This document shows, in pieces, positions 40,479-49,841 of a DNA stretch of 53,487 nucleotides. How positions within the stretch are numbered: position 1 is the stretch's first letter; every line of letters begins with the position of its first letter. This DNA is from Ruminococcaceae bacterium UBA1404 (GTDB taxonomy: Bacteria; Bacillota; Clostridia; Oscillospirales; Ruminococcaceae). A model generated the notes under the pieces. That model searched no databases, was not told where the DNA came from, and was given only the letters and a program-made list of their open reading frames with translations. The stretch spans positions 1 through 53,487 of the forward strand of contig DBQC01000001.1 of the NCBI GenBank assembly GCA_002305075.1, read 5' to 3'. The translations under genes and the position numbers were made by a program.

Positions 40479-40889
40479 ATGGATGTTATTGAAAGCGCAC
40501 GGGAGCTTGGAAAGCTTATTCAGCAGGACAGCCGGTACATCAATCTGCAAAATGCAACGGCTGCCAACGAGGCCGACACCGAACTGCAAAAGCGCATTGC
40601 CGACTTTAATGCGCTGCGGGTGGCCATCACCACCGAGGGTGGCAAAGCCGATCGGGATAACGACAAGCTTGCCGCCATGAACGCCGAATTTCAGGCTCTC
40701 TACACCGAGATTATGTCCTCTCCCGCCATGGTTAACTACAATGAGGCCAGAGAGGAAGCCAACGCGCTGCTAAACTATATCTACCAGATTATCACCGGTA
40801 GCTTTAACGGTTTCGATCCCGATACCATTCAGTATCAGGCCGGCGGTTGCTCGGGCAGCTGCAGCAGCTGCGCCGGTTGCGAGGGATAA
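40479..40889 (+). CDS. YlbF/YmcA-family protein with Cys-rich tail
   Basis: A 136-residue protein of the YlbF/YmcA (RicF/RicA) family. It is mostly helical, with ESARELGKLIQQDSRYINLQ and EFQALYTEIMSSPAMVNY as typical segments. In Bacillus, these proteins form the Y-complex with YaaT, which affects RNA processing, biofilm and competence and binds iron-sulfur clusters through cysteines. Here the C-terminal tail is CSGSCSSCAGC, four cysteines in ten residues, suited to metal or cluster binding. AACAGGAGG precedes ATG 40479. The gene sits between miaB and mutS, a recurrent order in Clostridia. Confidence 0.85.
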   Translation: MDVIESARELGKLIQQDSRYINLQNATAANEADTELQKRIADFNALRVAITTEGGKADRDNDKLAAMNAEFQALYTEIMSSPAMVNYNEAREEANALLNYIYQIITGSFNGFDPDTIQYQAGGCSGSCSSCAGCEG

Positions 40890-40950
40890 ATATGCCATGG
40901 AGCGGGACACCGTTTCCGCTCCTATTCATTTAAAAGGTAGGTGAACCTGG

Positions 40951-43551
40951 ATGGATACCGCCAACCTTTCCCCCATGATGCGCCAGTATATGGATATTAA
41001 AAGCCGGCACAAGGATCATATCTTGTTCTTTCGGTTGGGGGACTTCTATGAGATGTTTTTCGAGGATGCACTGCTGGCCTCCCGGGAGCTGGAGCTCACC
41101 CTCACCGGGCGGGACTGCGGCCTGCCGGAGCGGGCACCCATGTGCGGGGTTCCCCACCACTCCAGCGAAAGCTACATAGCCCGGCTTATAAAAAAGGGTT
41201 ACAAGGTGGCCATCTGCGAGCAGGTGGAAGACCCCGCCGAAGCCAAAGGCGTGGTGCGGCGCGAGGTTGTGCGGGTGGTAACCCCCGGCACCCTTATCGA
41301 GGACAATCTTCTAGAAGAAGGGGTAAACAACTATATCGCCTCCATGGTCTACCATGCGGGGCGCTTTGGCTTTGCAGCGGCAGACATCTCCACGGGGGCA
41401 GCCCACGCCTGCGAGATAGAGGGGGAGGAGGCACTTAAAAGCGAGCTTTTTCGCTTTTTCCCCAGCGAGGTAATCTTTAACGAGGCCTTTTTTGACCTTG
41501 CGGAGATGGGGCGCTTTATAAGCGAGCGGCTGCACTGTTCAGCCGATTCGCTGCCCGACGAGGACTATGCGCAGTCCGAACGGCGGGTGGTCGAACACTT
41601 TGGCCGCTCCATAGAGAACTTAAGGCTTACCAATCAGCCGCTGGCTACCCAGGCGCTGGCTGGCCTGCTTAGTTACATAGCCAACACCCAGATGCAGGGC
41701 GCCAATCGCCTTGTGGAGCTGGATGTCTACACCGGCGGACGCTTTATGCGCCTTGACCCCACGGCCAGGCGCAACCTCGAGCTGGTGGAGACCATGCGGG
41801 GCGGCCAAAAAAAGGGCAGCCTGTTGTGGGTGATCGACCGCACCCGCACGGCCATGGGCCGCCGACTGCTGCGCCGCTACCTCGAGCAGCCCCTCACCCA
41901 CCTTGTAGTGCTCACAAAGCGCCAGGACGCCGTGGAGGAGCTTGTGCAAAACGCCCATATGTATCAGGCGGCCGGGCAGGCCCTCACCGGGGTTTACGAT
42001 CTTGAGCGCCTGATGACCCGCATTGTCTACGGCTCGGCCACCCCCCGAGAGCTCAAGAGTTTCGAGCAGACCCTCGAGCGGCTGCCTGATGTAAAAGCGT
42101 CGGTTGAGGGCGCCAAAGCCGGATATCTGCGGGCCGTTTATAACGGCATCAACACCATGGACGATTTGCGCAGCCTGCTTGCGTCGGCTCTGGTGGACGA
42201 GCCTCCGGCCCATCTTAAGGACGGCGGGGTTATCCGCTCGGAATATAACGCCGAGCTTTTGAAGCTGCGCACACTGCTCTCAGACAGTCGGGGCTATCTT
42301 GCGGCCCTTGAGAGCCGAGAGCGGGAAACCACCGGTATCAAAAGCCTCAAAGTGGGCTTTAACAAGGTGTTCGGCTATTACATCGAGGTAACCAAAGCCA
42401 ACCTCACCCTTGTGCCCGACCACTACATACGCAAGCAGACCCTTGTGAGCAGCGAGCGCTATATTACCGAGGAGCTAAAAGACCTTGAAAACCAGATCTT
42501 AAGCGCCGGAGAACGGGCCAGCGCCCTAGAGCAGGTTCTGTTCGAGGCGTTGCGGTCGGCTGTGATCGACCGGCTGATAGACATCCAGAACACGGCACAG
42601 GCCATTGCCCAGCTCGATGTTTATCTCAGCTTTGCCCATGTGGCCATCGAGTCGGGCTACTGTCGCCCCGAGCTTACAAGCGGGGATGAGCTTATCATTA
42701 CCGAGGGCCGCCACCCTGTGGTGGAGGCGCTGCTCAAAGATGAGCCCTTTGTGCCGAACGACACCGAACTGGGCGTGCCGGGTAAGCGCATTGCCATTAT
42801 CACCGGGCCCAATATGGCCGGTAAGTCCACCTATATTCGCCAAACCGCCCTCATTGTGCTGCTGGCCCAAATCGGCAGCTTTGTGCCGGCAAAATCGGCC
42901 CGCATCGGGCTGGTAGACGGCATTTATACCCGGGTGGGCGCGTCGGACGATTTGGCCACCGGCCAGTCGACCTTTATGGTGGAAATGCGGGAGGTATCGG
43001 CCATTCTGCGTGGGGCCACCGCCCAAAGCCTCTTAATCCTGGACGAGGTTGGCCGGGGAACCTCCACCTTTGATGGTATGAGCATAGCCCGGGCCATGGT
43101 GGAATACATCGCCGACCCCAAAAAGCTGGGCGCCAAAACTCTGTTTGCCACCCACTACCACGAGCTCACCGAGCTCGAGCAAAGCCATGAAGGCGTGGTC
43201 AATCTGAGTACCGCCGTCAAAAAGCGGGGGGACGACATCACCTTTTTGCGGCGCATTATTCCCGGCGGTGCCGACGACAGCTATGGCATAGAGGTATCCA
43301 AGCTGGCCGGCATCCCCGAGTGGATTATCACCCGCGCCAAGGCCATACTCAGTCAGTTAGAGGCCGGTGTGCCCGTAAGTCCCCACCGCAGCGTAAAGCA
43401 GCCGCCATCCGACGCGCCCGCCCAGCTAACCTTAGGCTCCACGCTGCCGCCCGAGCTTATCGTCGAGCTGGACAGGGTAGACCCCAACACCCTCACGCCT
43501 ATCGAGGCACTCAATCTTGTATATAAGCTCAAAGCACTCATAAAGAAATAA
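40951..43551 (+). CDS. mutS: DNA mismatch repair protein MutS
   Basis: An 866-residue MutS, the mismatch sensor. The N-terminal mismatch-binding loop has the Phe-X-Glu motif in FFRLGDFYEMFF. The connector, lever and clamp domains follow to about residue 580. The C-terminal ATPase has Walker A GPNMAGKSTYIRQ, ATGQSTFMVEMREVS, Walker B LLILDEVGRGTSTFDG and HYHELTELE. AGGTAGGTG precedes ATG 40951. mutL starts 12 nt downstream. The usual MutS1 length (850-880) matches. Confidence 0.97.
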   Translation: MDTANLSPMMRQYMDIKSRHKDHILFFRLGDFYEMFFEDALLASRELELTLTGRDCGLPERAPMCGVPHHSSESYIARLIKKGYKVAICEQVEDPAEAKGVVRREVVRVVTPGTLIEDNLLEEGVNNYIASMVYHAGRFGFAAADISTGAAHACEIEGEEALKSELFRFFPSEVIFNEAFFDLAEMGRFISERLHCSADSLPDEDYAQSERRVVEHFGRSIENLRLTNQPLATQALAGLLSYIANTQMQGANRLVELDVYTGGRFMRLDPTARRNLELVETMRGGQKKGSLLWVIDRTRTAMGRRLLRRYLEQPLTHLVVLTKRQDAVEELVQNAHMYQAAGQALTGVYDLERLMTRIVYGSATPRELKSFEQTLERLPDVKASVEGAKAGYLRAVYNGINTMDDLRSLLASALVDEPPAHLKDGGVIRSEYNAELLKLRTLLSDSRGYLAALESRERETTGIKSLKVGFNKVFGYYIEVTKANLTLVPDHYIRKQTLVSSERYITEELKDLENQILSAGERASALEQVLFEALRSAVIDRLIDIQNTAQAIAQLDVYLSFAHVAIESGYCRPELTSGDELIITEGRHPVVEALLKDEPFVPNDTELGVPGKRIAIITGPNMAGKSTYIRQTALIVLLAQIGSFVPAKSARIGLVDGIYTRVGASDDLATGQSTFMVEMREVSAILRGATAQSLLILDEVGRGTSTFDGMSIARAMVEYIADPKKLGAKTLFATHYHELTELEQSHEGVVNLSTAVKKRGDDITFLRRIIPGGADDSYGIEVSKLAGIPEWIITRAKAILSQLEAGVPVSPHRSVKQPPSDAPAQLTLGSTLPPELIVELDRVDPNTLTPIEALNLVYKLKALIKK

Positions 43552-43563
43552 AGGGGGGATTGT

Positions 43564-45495
43564 ATGCCCGGCATTCGTCTGTTGGCGCCGTCGGTGGCCG
43601 AACTTATTGCCGCCGGCGAGGTGGTGGAGCGCCCGGCCTCCATTGTTAAGGAGCTTGTGGAAAATTCGCTCGACGCCGGTGCCACCCGCATTCAGGTAGA
43701 GATTAAAAATGGCGGTGTGCGCTATATCCGCGTCACCGACGACGGCTGCGGCATCCCCTTCGATGAGCTGCCCACGGCCTTTGTGCGCCATGCCACCAGC
43801 AAAATAGTCGCAGCCGAGGACTTAGATGCCATTCTCACCCTCGGTTTTCGCGGCGAGGCACTGGCCTCGGTGGCCGCCATGTGCCGTGTGGAAATGCTCT
43901 CTCGCCAGCCGGAAAGCGATATGGGCGGCCGTATCCAGATCGAGGGTGGCGATGTGCTGCTCCACGAGCGGGCGGGCTGCCCCGTGGGTACCACCATCGT
44001 GGTGCGGGATATTTTTTATAATACGCCGGCCCGCATGAAGTTCCTTAAGAAGGACATCGCCGAGGCCGCACAGGTCTCTCACATCCTCGAGCGGCTCGCT
44101 CTGATCAACCCCGGCGTCAGCTTTAGCTATATCCGGGACGGCAAGCGGCTGTTCACCACCCCGGGGGACGGCCTTGTGCTGTCGGCCGTGCGCATGGTTT
44201 TAGGCAGCGACCTTGCCGACGGCCTGCTGCCCGTGGACTTTAGCGGGGATGGCATTGGCGTCAGTGGCTTTATCACCATGTCCAACAGGGGGCGGCCCAC
44301 CCGTGCCATGCAGTACTTTTATATCAACGGGCGCACAGTGCAGTCGAGGCTGCTCACCGGTGCCCTGGAGGAAGCTTATCGCCAGCGTTTGGTGGGGGGA
44401 CGCTTCCCCGGGTGCGTGCTCAACCTGACCATTCAGCCCGGTGCGGTGGATGTAAATGTGCACCCAGCCAAAACCGAGGTGCGCTTTTCCGACGAGCGGC
44501 GCGTTTACAATGCGCTATACTCGGCCTGCAAGGAGACGCTTACACCTCCCGCTGCCCGCCCAGCTCCTGCTATGAGCCCCTTCGCCTTAGGGGACTTTGA
44601 TTACAGCGACAAGCAGCAGGCACTGTCCGGCCTGCCACCCCTTAAAGGGCGCATGGCCCCCGCAGCGTTCTCGCCGGACGGGAGAGACAGGCCCTCCTCT
44701 GCGCCTGCCTCTGACAGGCGACCTGTTTCCGGTCCGGCGGCCCGCCCGACTCAGCCAGCCGCCCGACCCGATGATTCACCCGCCCATCTCATATTGCGGG
44801 ACGATACGGGACTGCGGCCCCCGCCGGAGCGGCCCCCCATCGCAGCGATAGACAGCCCTCCGCCCGAAGATGGGACGCCCGAACTGCCCCCGGTCGAGCA
44901 GCCTGCCACCACAGCGCAGGACAGCCCGCCCGACTTTCGGGTGATCGGCGAGCTGTTTGGCACCTACATTCTCACCGAGAGCGGGGAGGACTTTTACCTT
45001 ATCGACAAGCATGCGGCCCACGAGCGCTATCTCTATAACCGGCTTCTCGACAGTACAGAGGGCATAGAACGCCAAACCCTACTCACGCCTCTGACCGTGC
45101 ACCTGCCCAAGTCCGACTATGCTGCGGCGGTGGCCAGCGCTGAAGAATTTGCCGCCATGGGCCTTGTGTTCGACGACTTTGGCGAGGGCACGCTGCTGCT
45201 GCGGGAGGTGCCCATGCTGTTAGCCACGGGCGACCCTGTGGCGGCGGTGGCCGAAATGGCCGCTGCGGTGTCCGCCTATCGGCGGGATATAACTCCCAGC
45301 TATGTGGCGGGGCTGCTGGCCTCGGTGGCTTGCCGCACCGCCGTGATGGCCGGCGACCGCTCAAGCGAGGGTGAGCTTGCCTTTATCGCCGGGCTTGTGC
45401 TGGGCGGCGAGGCCACCCATTGCCCCCACGGACGCCCCACCAGCCGCCGCTTTAGCCGGCGAGAGATTGAAAGGATGTTTGGACGATTAACCTAA
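43564..45495 (+). CDS. mutL: DNA mismatch repair protein MutL
   Basis: A 643-residue MutL. The GHKL ATPase half has ELVENSLDAGATRIQV, DDGCGIPFDEL, TSKIVAAEDL, GFRGEALASVAAM and NVHPAKTEVRF. A Pro-rich disordered linker of about 140 residues (about 335-455) follows, then the C-terminal dimerisation/endonuclease domain. Its metal motif reads DKHAAHERYLYN; in many Gram-positive MutLs the last position of this motif is Glu, here Asn. ACRTAV and CPHGRP are present. So nicking activity is probable but one ligand may differ. AAAGGGGGG precedes ATG 43564. The gene overlaps the proposed miaA start. Confidence 0.94.
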   Translation: MPGIRLLAPSVAELIAAGEVVERPASIVKELVENSLDAGATRIQVEIKNGGVRYIRVTDDGCGIPFDELPTAFVRHATSKIVAAEDLDAILTLGFRGEALASVAAMCRVEMLSRQPESDMGGRIQIEGGDVLLHERAGCPVGTTIVVRDIFYNTPARMKFLKKDIAEAAQVSHILERLALINPGVSFSYIRDGKRLFTTPGDGLVLSAVRMVLGSDLADGLLPVDFSGDGIGVSGFITMSNRGRPTRAMQYFYINGRTVQSRLLTGALEEAYRQRLVGGRFPGCVLNLTIQPGAVDVNVHPAKTEVRFSDERRVYNALYSACKETLTPPAARPAPAMSPFALGDFDYSDKQQALSGLPPLKGRMAPAAFSPDGRDRPSSAPASDRRPVSGPAARPTQPAARPDDSPAHLILRDDTGLRPPPERPPIAAIDSPPPEDGTPELPPVEQPATTAQDSPPDFRVIGELFGTYILTESGEDFYLIDKHAAHERYLYNRLLDSTEGIERQTLLTPLTVHLPKSDYAAAVASAEEFAAMGLVFDDFGEGTLLLREVPMLLATGDPVAAVAEMAAAVSAYRRDITPSYVAGLLASVACRTAVMAGDRSSEGELAFIAGLVLGGEATHCPHGRPTSRRFSRREIERMFGRLT

Positions 45496-46436
45496 AAGCA
45501 CAAAAGCCGCCGCTTCTTGCGGTGGTGGGCCCCACGGCCTCGGGAAAAACCGGGCTGTCGGTCTATTTGGCCGGTCAGCTCGGCGGCGAGGTGGTGTCGG
45601 CAGACGCCTTCCAAATCTACAAGGGTATGGATATCGGTACCGCCAAGGTCACCCCGGATGAGATGAAGGGGGTACCCCACCACCTTATTGACATTCTGCC
45701 GCCCAGCGCGCCGTACAGTCTGGGCCGCTACCTTGAGGACGCCACAGCCGTTTTAGAAGACATCTATCGCCGACAAAAGCTGCCGGTTATCTGCGGTGGC
45801 ACGGGGCTCTATGTCTCGCATCTCATCGATGGCACTGCCCTCGGTGACATACCGGCAATGCCCGAGCTGCGGGAGGCTCTTTATGCCGAGGCCGCCCGGG
45901 AGGGCAATGCCGCCCTGCACCGGCGCTTAGCCGAAGTAGACCCCGAGCTTGCCAAAACCCTTCACCCCAACAACCTCGGCCGCATTGTGCGAGCTTTGGA
46001 GGTTCATGCGGCCACCGGGCTGCCCCAGAGCCTGCATCAGGCCCGCTCCCGCAGGGATTCTCCCTACCGCCTTTGCATCCTAGGGCTCTACGCCGAGGAC
46101 CGGGCTTTGCTCTATCGGCGCATCGACCGCCGGGTAGAGCTTATGGCCGAGATGGGCCTTGTGGAGGAGGTCGCCCGACTGCGGGCGGCCGGCCTTGGCC
46201 CACAGGCATCCCAGGCCATTGGCTATAAGGAGCTCTTTCCCTATTTAGACGGAGAAAAAAGTCTTGACAGCTGTCTTGAGGACCTAAAGCGGGCCACCCG
46301 ACGCTATGCCAAGCGGCAGCTCACATGGTGGCGGCGGGACAGTCGGGTGCGCTGGCTGGCCATCGACCGTCTGACTCCAGAGCAGCTGCGCCGGCAGGCG
46401 TTGGTGCTGGCCTCCGACCACGACAGCTACATCTAA
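45486..46436 (+). CDS. miaA: tRNA dimethylallyltransferase MiaA, probable ATT start
   Basis: A 316-residue MiaA, which transfers the dimethylallyl group to adenosine-37, providing the substrate of MiaB. Motifs are VVGPTASGKTGL (P-loop), SADAFQIYKGMDIGTAK, ICGGTGLYVSHLI, NNLGRIVRALEV and QAIGYKELFPYL. The frame upstream of the P-loop runs back to a TGA at 45468 and contains no ATG, GTG or TTG that keeps the first beta-strand; GTG at 45522 would remove it (MVGPT). ATT at 45486 gives INLKAQKPPLLAVVGPTASG, the expected length, with AAAGGA about 10 nt upstream and a 10-nt overlap with mutL. A base missing near 45486 is the alternative. Confidence 0.8.
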   Translation: MNLKAQKPPLLAVVGPTASGKTGLSVYLAGQLGGEVVSADAFQIYKGMDIGTAKVTPDEMKGVPHHLIDILPPSAPYSLGRYLEDATAVLEDIYRRQKLPVICGGTGLYVSHLIDGTALGDIPAMPELREALYAEAAREGNAALHRRLAEVDPELAKTLHPNNLGRIVRALEVHAATGLPQSLHQARSRRDSPYRLCILGLYAEDRALLYRRIDRRVELMAEMGLVEEVARLRAAGLGPQASQAIGYKELFPYLDGEKSLDSCLEDLKRATRRYAKRQLTWWRRDSRVRWLAIDRLTPEQLRRQALVLASDHDSYI

Positions 46437-46455
46437 CCTCAAAGGAGGGACTGCC

Positions 46456-47673
46456 ATGCACAGATCAATCCGCACCCTGCTCTCGGTGCTGGTGGCGGTG
46501 GTCACCCTAAGCTATGTGGGCATGATGGTCTATCGCTATAACTACACCCCCTATAAAACCGAAACGGTGTTCTCTACCTCCATGGACGACAGCTATACGG
46601 CACAAGGGGCATTTATCCGCACCGAGCAGGTTATCCCCTCGGTGACGGGGGTTGTGCGCTACCGGGCACAGGGCGGCGAGATGGTGCTGGGCGGCACGGT
46701 GGTGGCCGACATTTTTGACCGCCAGTCGGACATAGATCGCCAAAATCGGATTGCGGCCCTCGAGCAGGAGATTGCCAACCTAAGCGCCGCCCAATACGCC
46801 GTATACAGCGAAATCAACACTGTCGGCGCCATCAACACTCAGATTGAGGAGCAGGTAACGGCCATAGCCCAAGCTGCGGCCTACGGGCGGCTGGACAATC
46901 TTAACGAGCGCAGCCGCAGCCTTGCCCACAACCTCAACCGCAGGCAGATTGCGGTGGGACGGGCCTCGGACTATGGTGTGCGCATCCAAAAGCTCGAGCG
47001 AGAGTGCGAGCTTCTTTTGCGCGACGCCGCTCCCCCTTCGGGCAGGGTGGTGGCGCCGGTTACCGGCTACTTTTCCTCCAAGACTGACGGCTTTGAGGAG
47101 CTGTTTTCGGCTGCCGACTTTCCAAGCCTCGACCACGATGCGGTGGCCCGGCTCATTGCCGGCCGCCTTGAGCCCACCGGGCAGACCGGTGTGGGCAAGG
47201 TGGTAAAAAGTCACAACTACCTGCTTGCGCTGCTTGTGGATGACGATGCTGCGGGCCGCTTTAGCCCGGGTGCCCGGCTGGAGATAGACTTCCCCCACAG
47301 CGCCGCCTCAGGTATCGGCGCTCAGGTTTTGCGTGCCTTTTCCTTAGAGGGAGACAGGCACATGGTCTATTTGCGCCTTTCCAACATCAGCGACTATCTT
47401 TTGGCTCAGCGCACGGCCACCGTGCAGGTCAAATTTAACAGGGTCACCGGGCTGCGACTGCCTCTGTCGGCTCTGCGCTATGTGGGGGCACAACCCGGGG
47501 CCTATGTGCTGGCGGGGGGCCGCATGATCTTCAAGCCGGTGGAGCTGCTTTTTGAGGAGGCCGGCTATGTGCTTTGCCGACCAGCCGCCAATTCGGACGG
47601 ACCGCCTCTGGCACTCTACGACCAGGTGATTGTGCAGGGCACCGACCTTCAGGACGGCAAGATTGTGGGTTAG
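46456..47673 (+). CDS. HlyD-like membrane-anchored protein
   Basis: A 405-residue protein with one N-terminal transmembrane helix (LLSVLVAVVTLSYVGMMVY) and a large extracellular part. The order is a beta-barrel/lipoyl half, a coiled coil (about 95-185: LEQEIANLSAAQYAVYSEIN) and a second lipoyl half starting with RVVAPVTGYFSSKTDGFEEL. This is the HlyD/membrane-fusion layout, but no ABC or RND transporter is linked. Homologous proteins are found just upstream of sepF in Clostridia, so a role in envelope or division is plausible. GGAGGG precedes ATG 46456. Confidence 0.75.
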   Translation: MHRSIRTLLSVLVAVVTLSYVGMMVYRYNYTPYKTETVFSTSMDDSYTAQGAFIRTEQVIPSVTGVVRYRAQGGEMVLGGTVVADIFDRQSDIDRQNRIAALEQEIANLSAAQYAVYSEINTVGAINTQIEEQVTAIAQAAAYGRLDNLNERSRSLAHNLNRRQIAVGRASDYGVRIQKLERECELLLRDAAPPSGRVVAPVTGYFSSKTDGFEELFSAADFPSLDHDAVARLIAGRLEPTGQTGVGKVVKSHNYLLALLVDDDAAGRFSPGARLEIDFPHSAASGIGAQVLRAFSLEGDRHMVYLRLSNISDYLLAQRTATVQVKFNRVTGLRLPLSALRYVGAQPGAYVLAGGRMIFKPVELLFEEAGYVLCRPAANSDGPPLALYDQVIVQGTDLQDGKIVG

Positions 47674-47783
47674 GAGCAGGCTTTTTATTGACAAAAGGGC
47701 CACAACTATGGATAATAACTATAAGTAAACTGGGAAATATCTTCTTGCTTTAGAGACGATTACGGATAAAGGGGGAGTCGATT

Positions 47784-48254
47784 GTGAGTATGATGGACAA
47801 GCTAAAAAATTTTATTGGAATGCCCGAGGACGACGATTACGAGGAGGACATACAGGAAGATCTGGCCATGCAGCGAGGCGAGAGTGCCGAAATAGCCCGG
47901 GAGCCTAGGGATACGCGTGTGAGCGACACGGCCACCATATTGGGTCACAACAATAAGGTGGTTAAAATTGCCGCCACCACCCAGCTTCAGGTGGTGCTGG
48001 TCAAGCCCGAAGATTTTACCGAAGCCAGCGCCATTGCTGACCACCTCAACGAAAAGCGCACCGTAGTGCTCAACCTCGAGCAGGCCAACAAAGCTGTGTC
48101 CTGCCGGCTTATCGACTTTCTCAGCGGTGTTGCCTACGCAAACGAGGGCAAAATCCAGCGGGTTGCGGCCAGCACCTACATCATCACCCCCTATAATGTG
48201 GCCTTTATGGGGGATATTATGGACGAGCTGGAAAATAACGGGCTCTACTTCTAA
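47784..48254 (+). CDS. sepF: cell division protein SepF
   Basis: A 156-residue SepF, which tethers FtsZ filaments to the membrane. The N-terminal amphipathic helix (MSMMDKLKNFIGMPEDDDYE) binds membrane, followed by an acidic linker. The C-terminal core has VVLVKPEDFTEASAIADHLN, RTVVLNLEQ, RLIDFLSGVAYA and a TYIITPYNV segment, the polymerising fold. GTG at 47784 lies 6 nt after GGGGGAG. The stop overlaps the ylmH start (TAATG). YlmE and YlmG, which flank sepF in Bacillus, are absent. Confidence 0.94.
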   Translation: MSMMDKLKNFIGMPEDDDYEEDIQEDLAMQRGESAEIAREPRDTRVSDTATILGHNNKVVKIAATTQLQVVLVKPEDFTEASAIADHLNEKRTVVLNLEQANKAVSCRLIDFLSGVAYANEGKIQRVAASTYIITPYNVAFMGDIMDELENNGLYF

Positions 48255-49000
48255 TGAATAAACCCCCGGCCACCCGGAGCAAGGCCGAGGCTATGCTGAT
48301 TGCCCGTGTGGACGATATGCTAAATGGGCATCGCAGGGCCTTTACCGCCTTTCTAACTGAGGCTGAGCAGGCCATTTTGCGCCCGCTTACAGCCCGGCGG
48401 GAGGACGCCGTCTGGTACGGTGGCTATCCCGGTGCCGAGCGGGTTATGCTGGGGGTGTTCCCCCACGGGGCGGCCGATATGTCGGCCTTTCCCATTTTGC
48501 CCATTACGCTGCACCTGCCCAAGCAGGCGTCGGTTACCCACCGGGATATTTTAGGCAGCCTGATGGCTCTGCTTATTTCCCGCGACAGCATCGGTGATAT
48601 CCTTGTAGAGCCGCACCGGGCGCTGGTGTTTATGACCCATGCCGCCGGACAGTTAGCCCTGTCTGAGCTTGAGCGCATTGGCTCGGCCGGGGTTGTGTGC
48701 GAGGCGGGGGCCGATTTATCAAGCCTGCCTGTTCAGCAATACACATCCCGAGAGGCCACCGTGAGCGCCCTGCGGCTAGACGCCGTGGTGGCTGCCATCG
48801 CCCAAAAAAGCCGCACAACCGCAGCCGCGATGGTATCTGCCGGATTGGTGGCTAAAAACGGCCTTGTGCTCACCGAGCAGTCGGCTCGGGTGGAAAGCGG
48901 GGACAAAATTTCCATCAGAGGCTACGGAAAAGCCCTTGTCTGTGATAAGGGACGCTCTAAAAAGGGCAGAATACGCATAGAAATCCGAAAATATCTTTAG
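48254..49000 (+). CDS. ylmH: YlmH-like S4-domain RNA-binding protein
   Basis: A 248-residue protein with a C-terminal S4 RNA-binding domain (about 178-240: LRLDAVVAAIAQKSRTTAAA, then LVAKNGLVLTEQSARVESGD). The N-terminal half matches the YlmH layout of the division cluster and includes WYGGYPGAERVMLGVFP. YlmH binds ribosomes and rescues stalled or dissociated 50S subunits. The start ATG overlaps the sepF stop; no independent ribosome site is visible, so it probably depends on translational coupling. divIVA follows 12 nt downstream. Confidence 0.9.
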   Translation: MNKPPATRSKAEAMLIARVDDMLNGHRRAFTAFLTEAEQAILRPLTARREDAVWYGGYPGAERVMLGVFPHGAADMSAFPILPITLHLPKQASVTHRDILGSLMALLISRDSIGDILVEPHRALVFMTHAAGQLALSELERIGSAGVVCEAGADLSSLPVQQYTSREATVSALRLDAVVAAIAQKSRTTAAAMVSAGLVAKNGLVLTEQSARVESGDKISIRGYGKALVCDKGRSKKGRIRIEIRKYL

Positions 49001-49011
49001 GAGGCCTTGCC

Positions 49012-49764
49012 ATGCTAACAGCCGGAGAAATTGCGGCCAAAAGATTTGATAAATCCATCGGCGGCTACCGCGTCGAGGAGGTGGACAGCTTTCTCCGCCA
49101 AGTGTCCGAGGCGTTTGGCAAGCTGACGAGTGAAAAAGAGGATCTCGAGCACAAGCTGGAGGTTCTGGCCGAAAAGCTTATTGAATATCGGGAGGACGAG
49201 GAGAGCCTGCGAACCGCATTGCTGGGCGCCCAAAAGTTAGGGGACAGCGTGATTAGAGAGAGCCGCACCAAGGCCGAAATCATCTTGCGGGACGCCACCA
49301 TCAAAGCCGAGCGTCTCGTGGAGAACGCCCAGCGCCAGATTGAGCGGGAGCGGGTGGGTCTTGCCAACCTACAAAGCGAGGTAGCCAGCTTCAAAAATAG
49401 CTTGCTCGCCCTCTATAAGCAGCATCTTGAGCTGGTGAGCGCCCTGCCCGGCGAGATTGAGGATGACCCCGAGCCCGAGGAGACCTCGGCCCCCGAAAGC
49501 GCCGAGCTTCCCACCGTCGAGCCCGAGAGAGCCCCCGAGCCGGCCGACCCGGCCGAGGAGCTGTCCTTTGGCGACGACGACCTGTTGCCCTTTGATGCGC
49601 TGCCCAGCCTGCTCCCCGAGGAGGATGCCGACGCCGGCGAAAGCCTCGATTCGGTCTTTGCCGAGGGGCACCCCACCTCGAGGGAGTCCCGATTTGGCGC
49701 ACTCAAGTTTGGCGAGGGCTACGACCTTCAGCAGGAGGATGGCGGAGGCAAGCGCCGGCGCTGA
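49012..49764 (+). CDS. divIVA: DivIVA-family protein
   Basis: A 250-residue DivIVA-type protein that marks poles and division sites through membrane curvature. The N-terminus has FDKSIGGYRVEEVDSFLRQV, the lipid-binding domain. A long coiled coil covers about residues 28-140 (KEDLEHKLEVLAEKLIEYRE onwards). The C-terminal 100 residues are acidic and Pro/Glu-rich with no fold predicted, an extension beyond the Bacillus protein. AGGAGG precedes ATG 49012. The gene follows ylmH as in Bacillus. Confidence 0.92.
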   Translation: MLTAGEIAAKRFDKSIGGYRVEEVDSFLRQVSEAFGKLTSEKEDLEHKLEVLAEKLIEYREDEESLRTALLGAQKLGDSVIRESRTKAEIILRDATIKAERLVENAQRQIERERVGLANLQSEVASFKNSLLALYKQHLELVSALPGEIEDDPEPEETSAPESAELPTVEPERAPEPADPAEELSFGDDDLLPFDALPSLLPEEDADAGESLDSVFAEGHPTSRESRFGALKFGEGYDLQQEDGGGKRRR

Positions 49765-49841
49765 TTATAAGCTCTATATTTTGATTTAAGCGGTGCAGCG
49801 CCTGCCGTCTGCGCCGCTGTTTGTATTAGGAGTGCTGCTTC

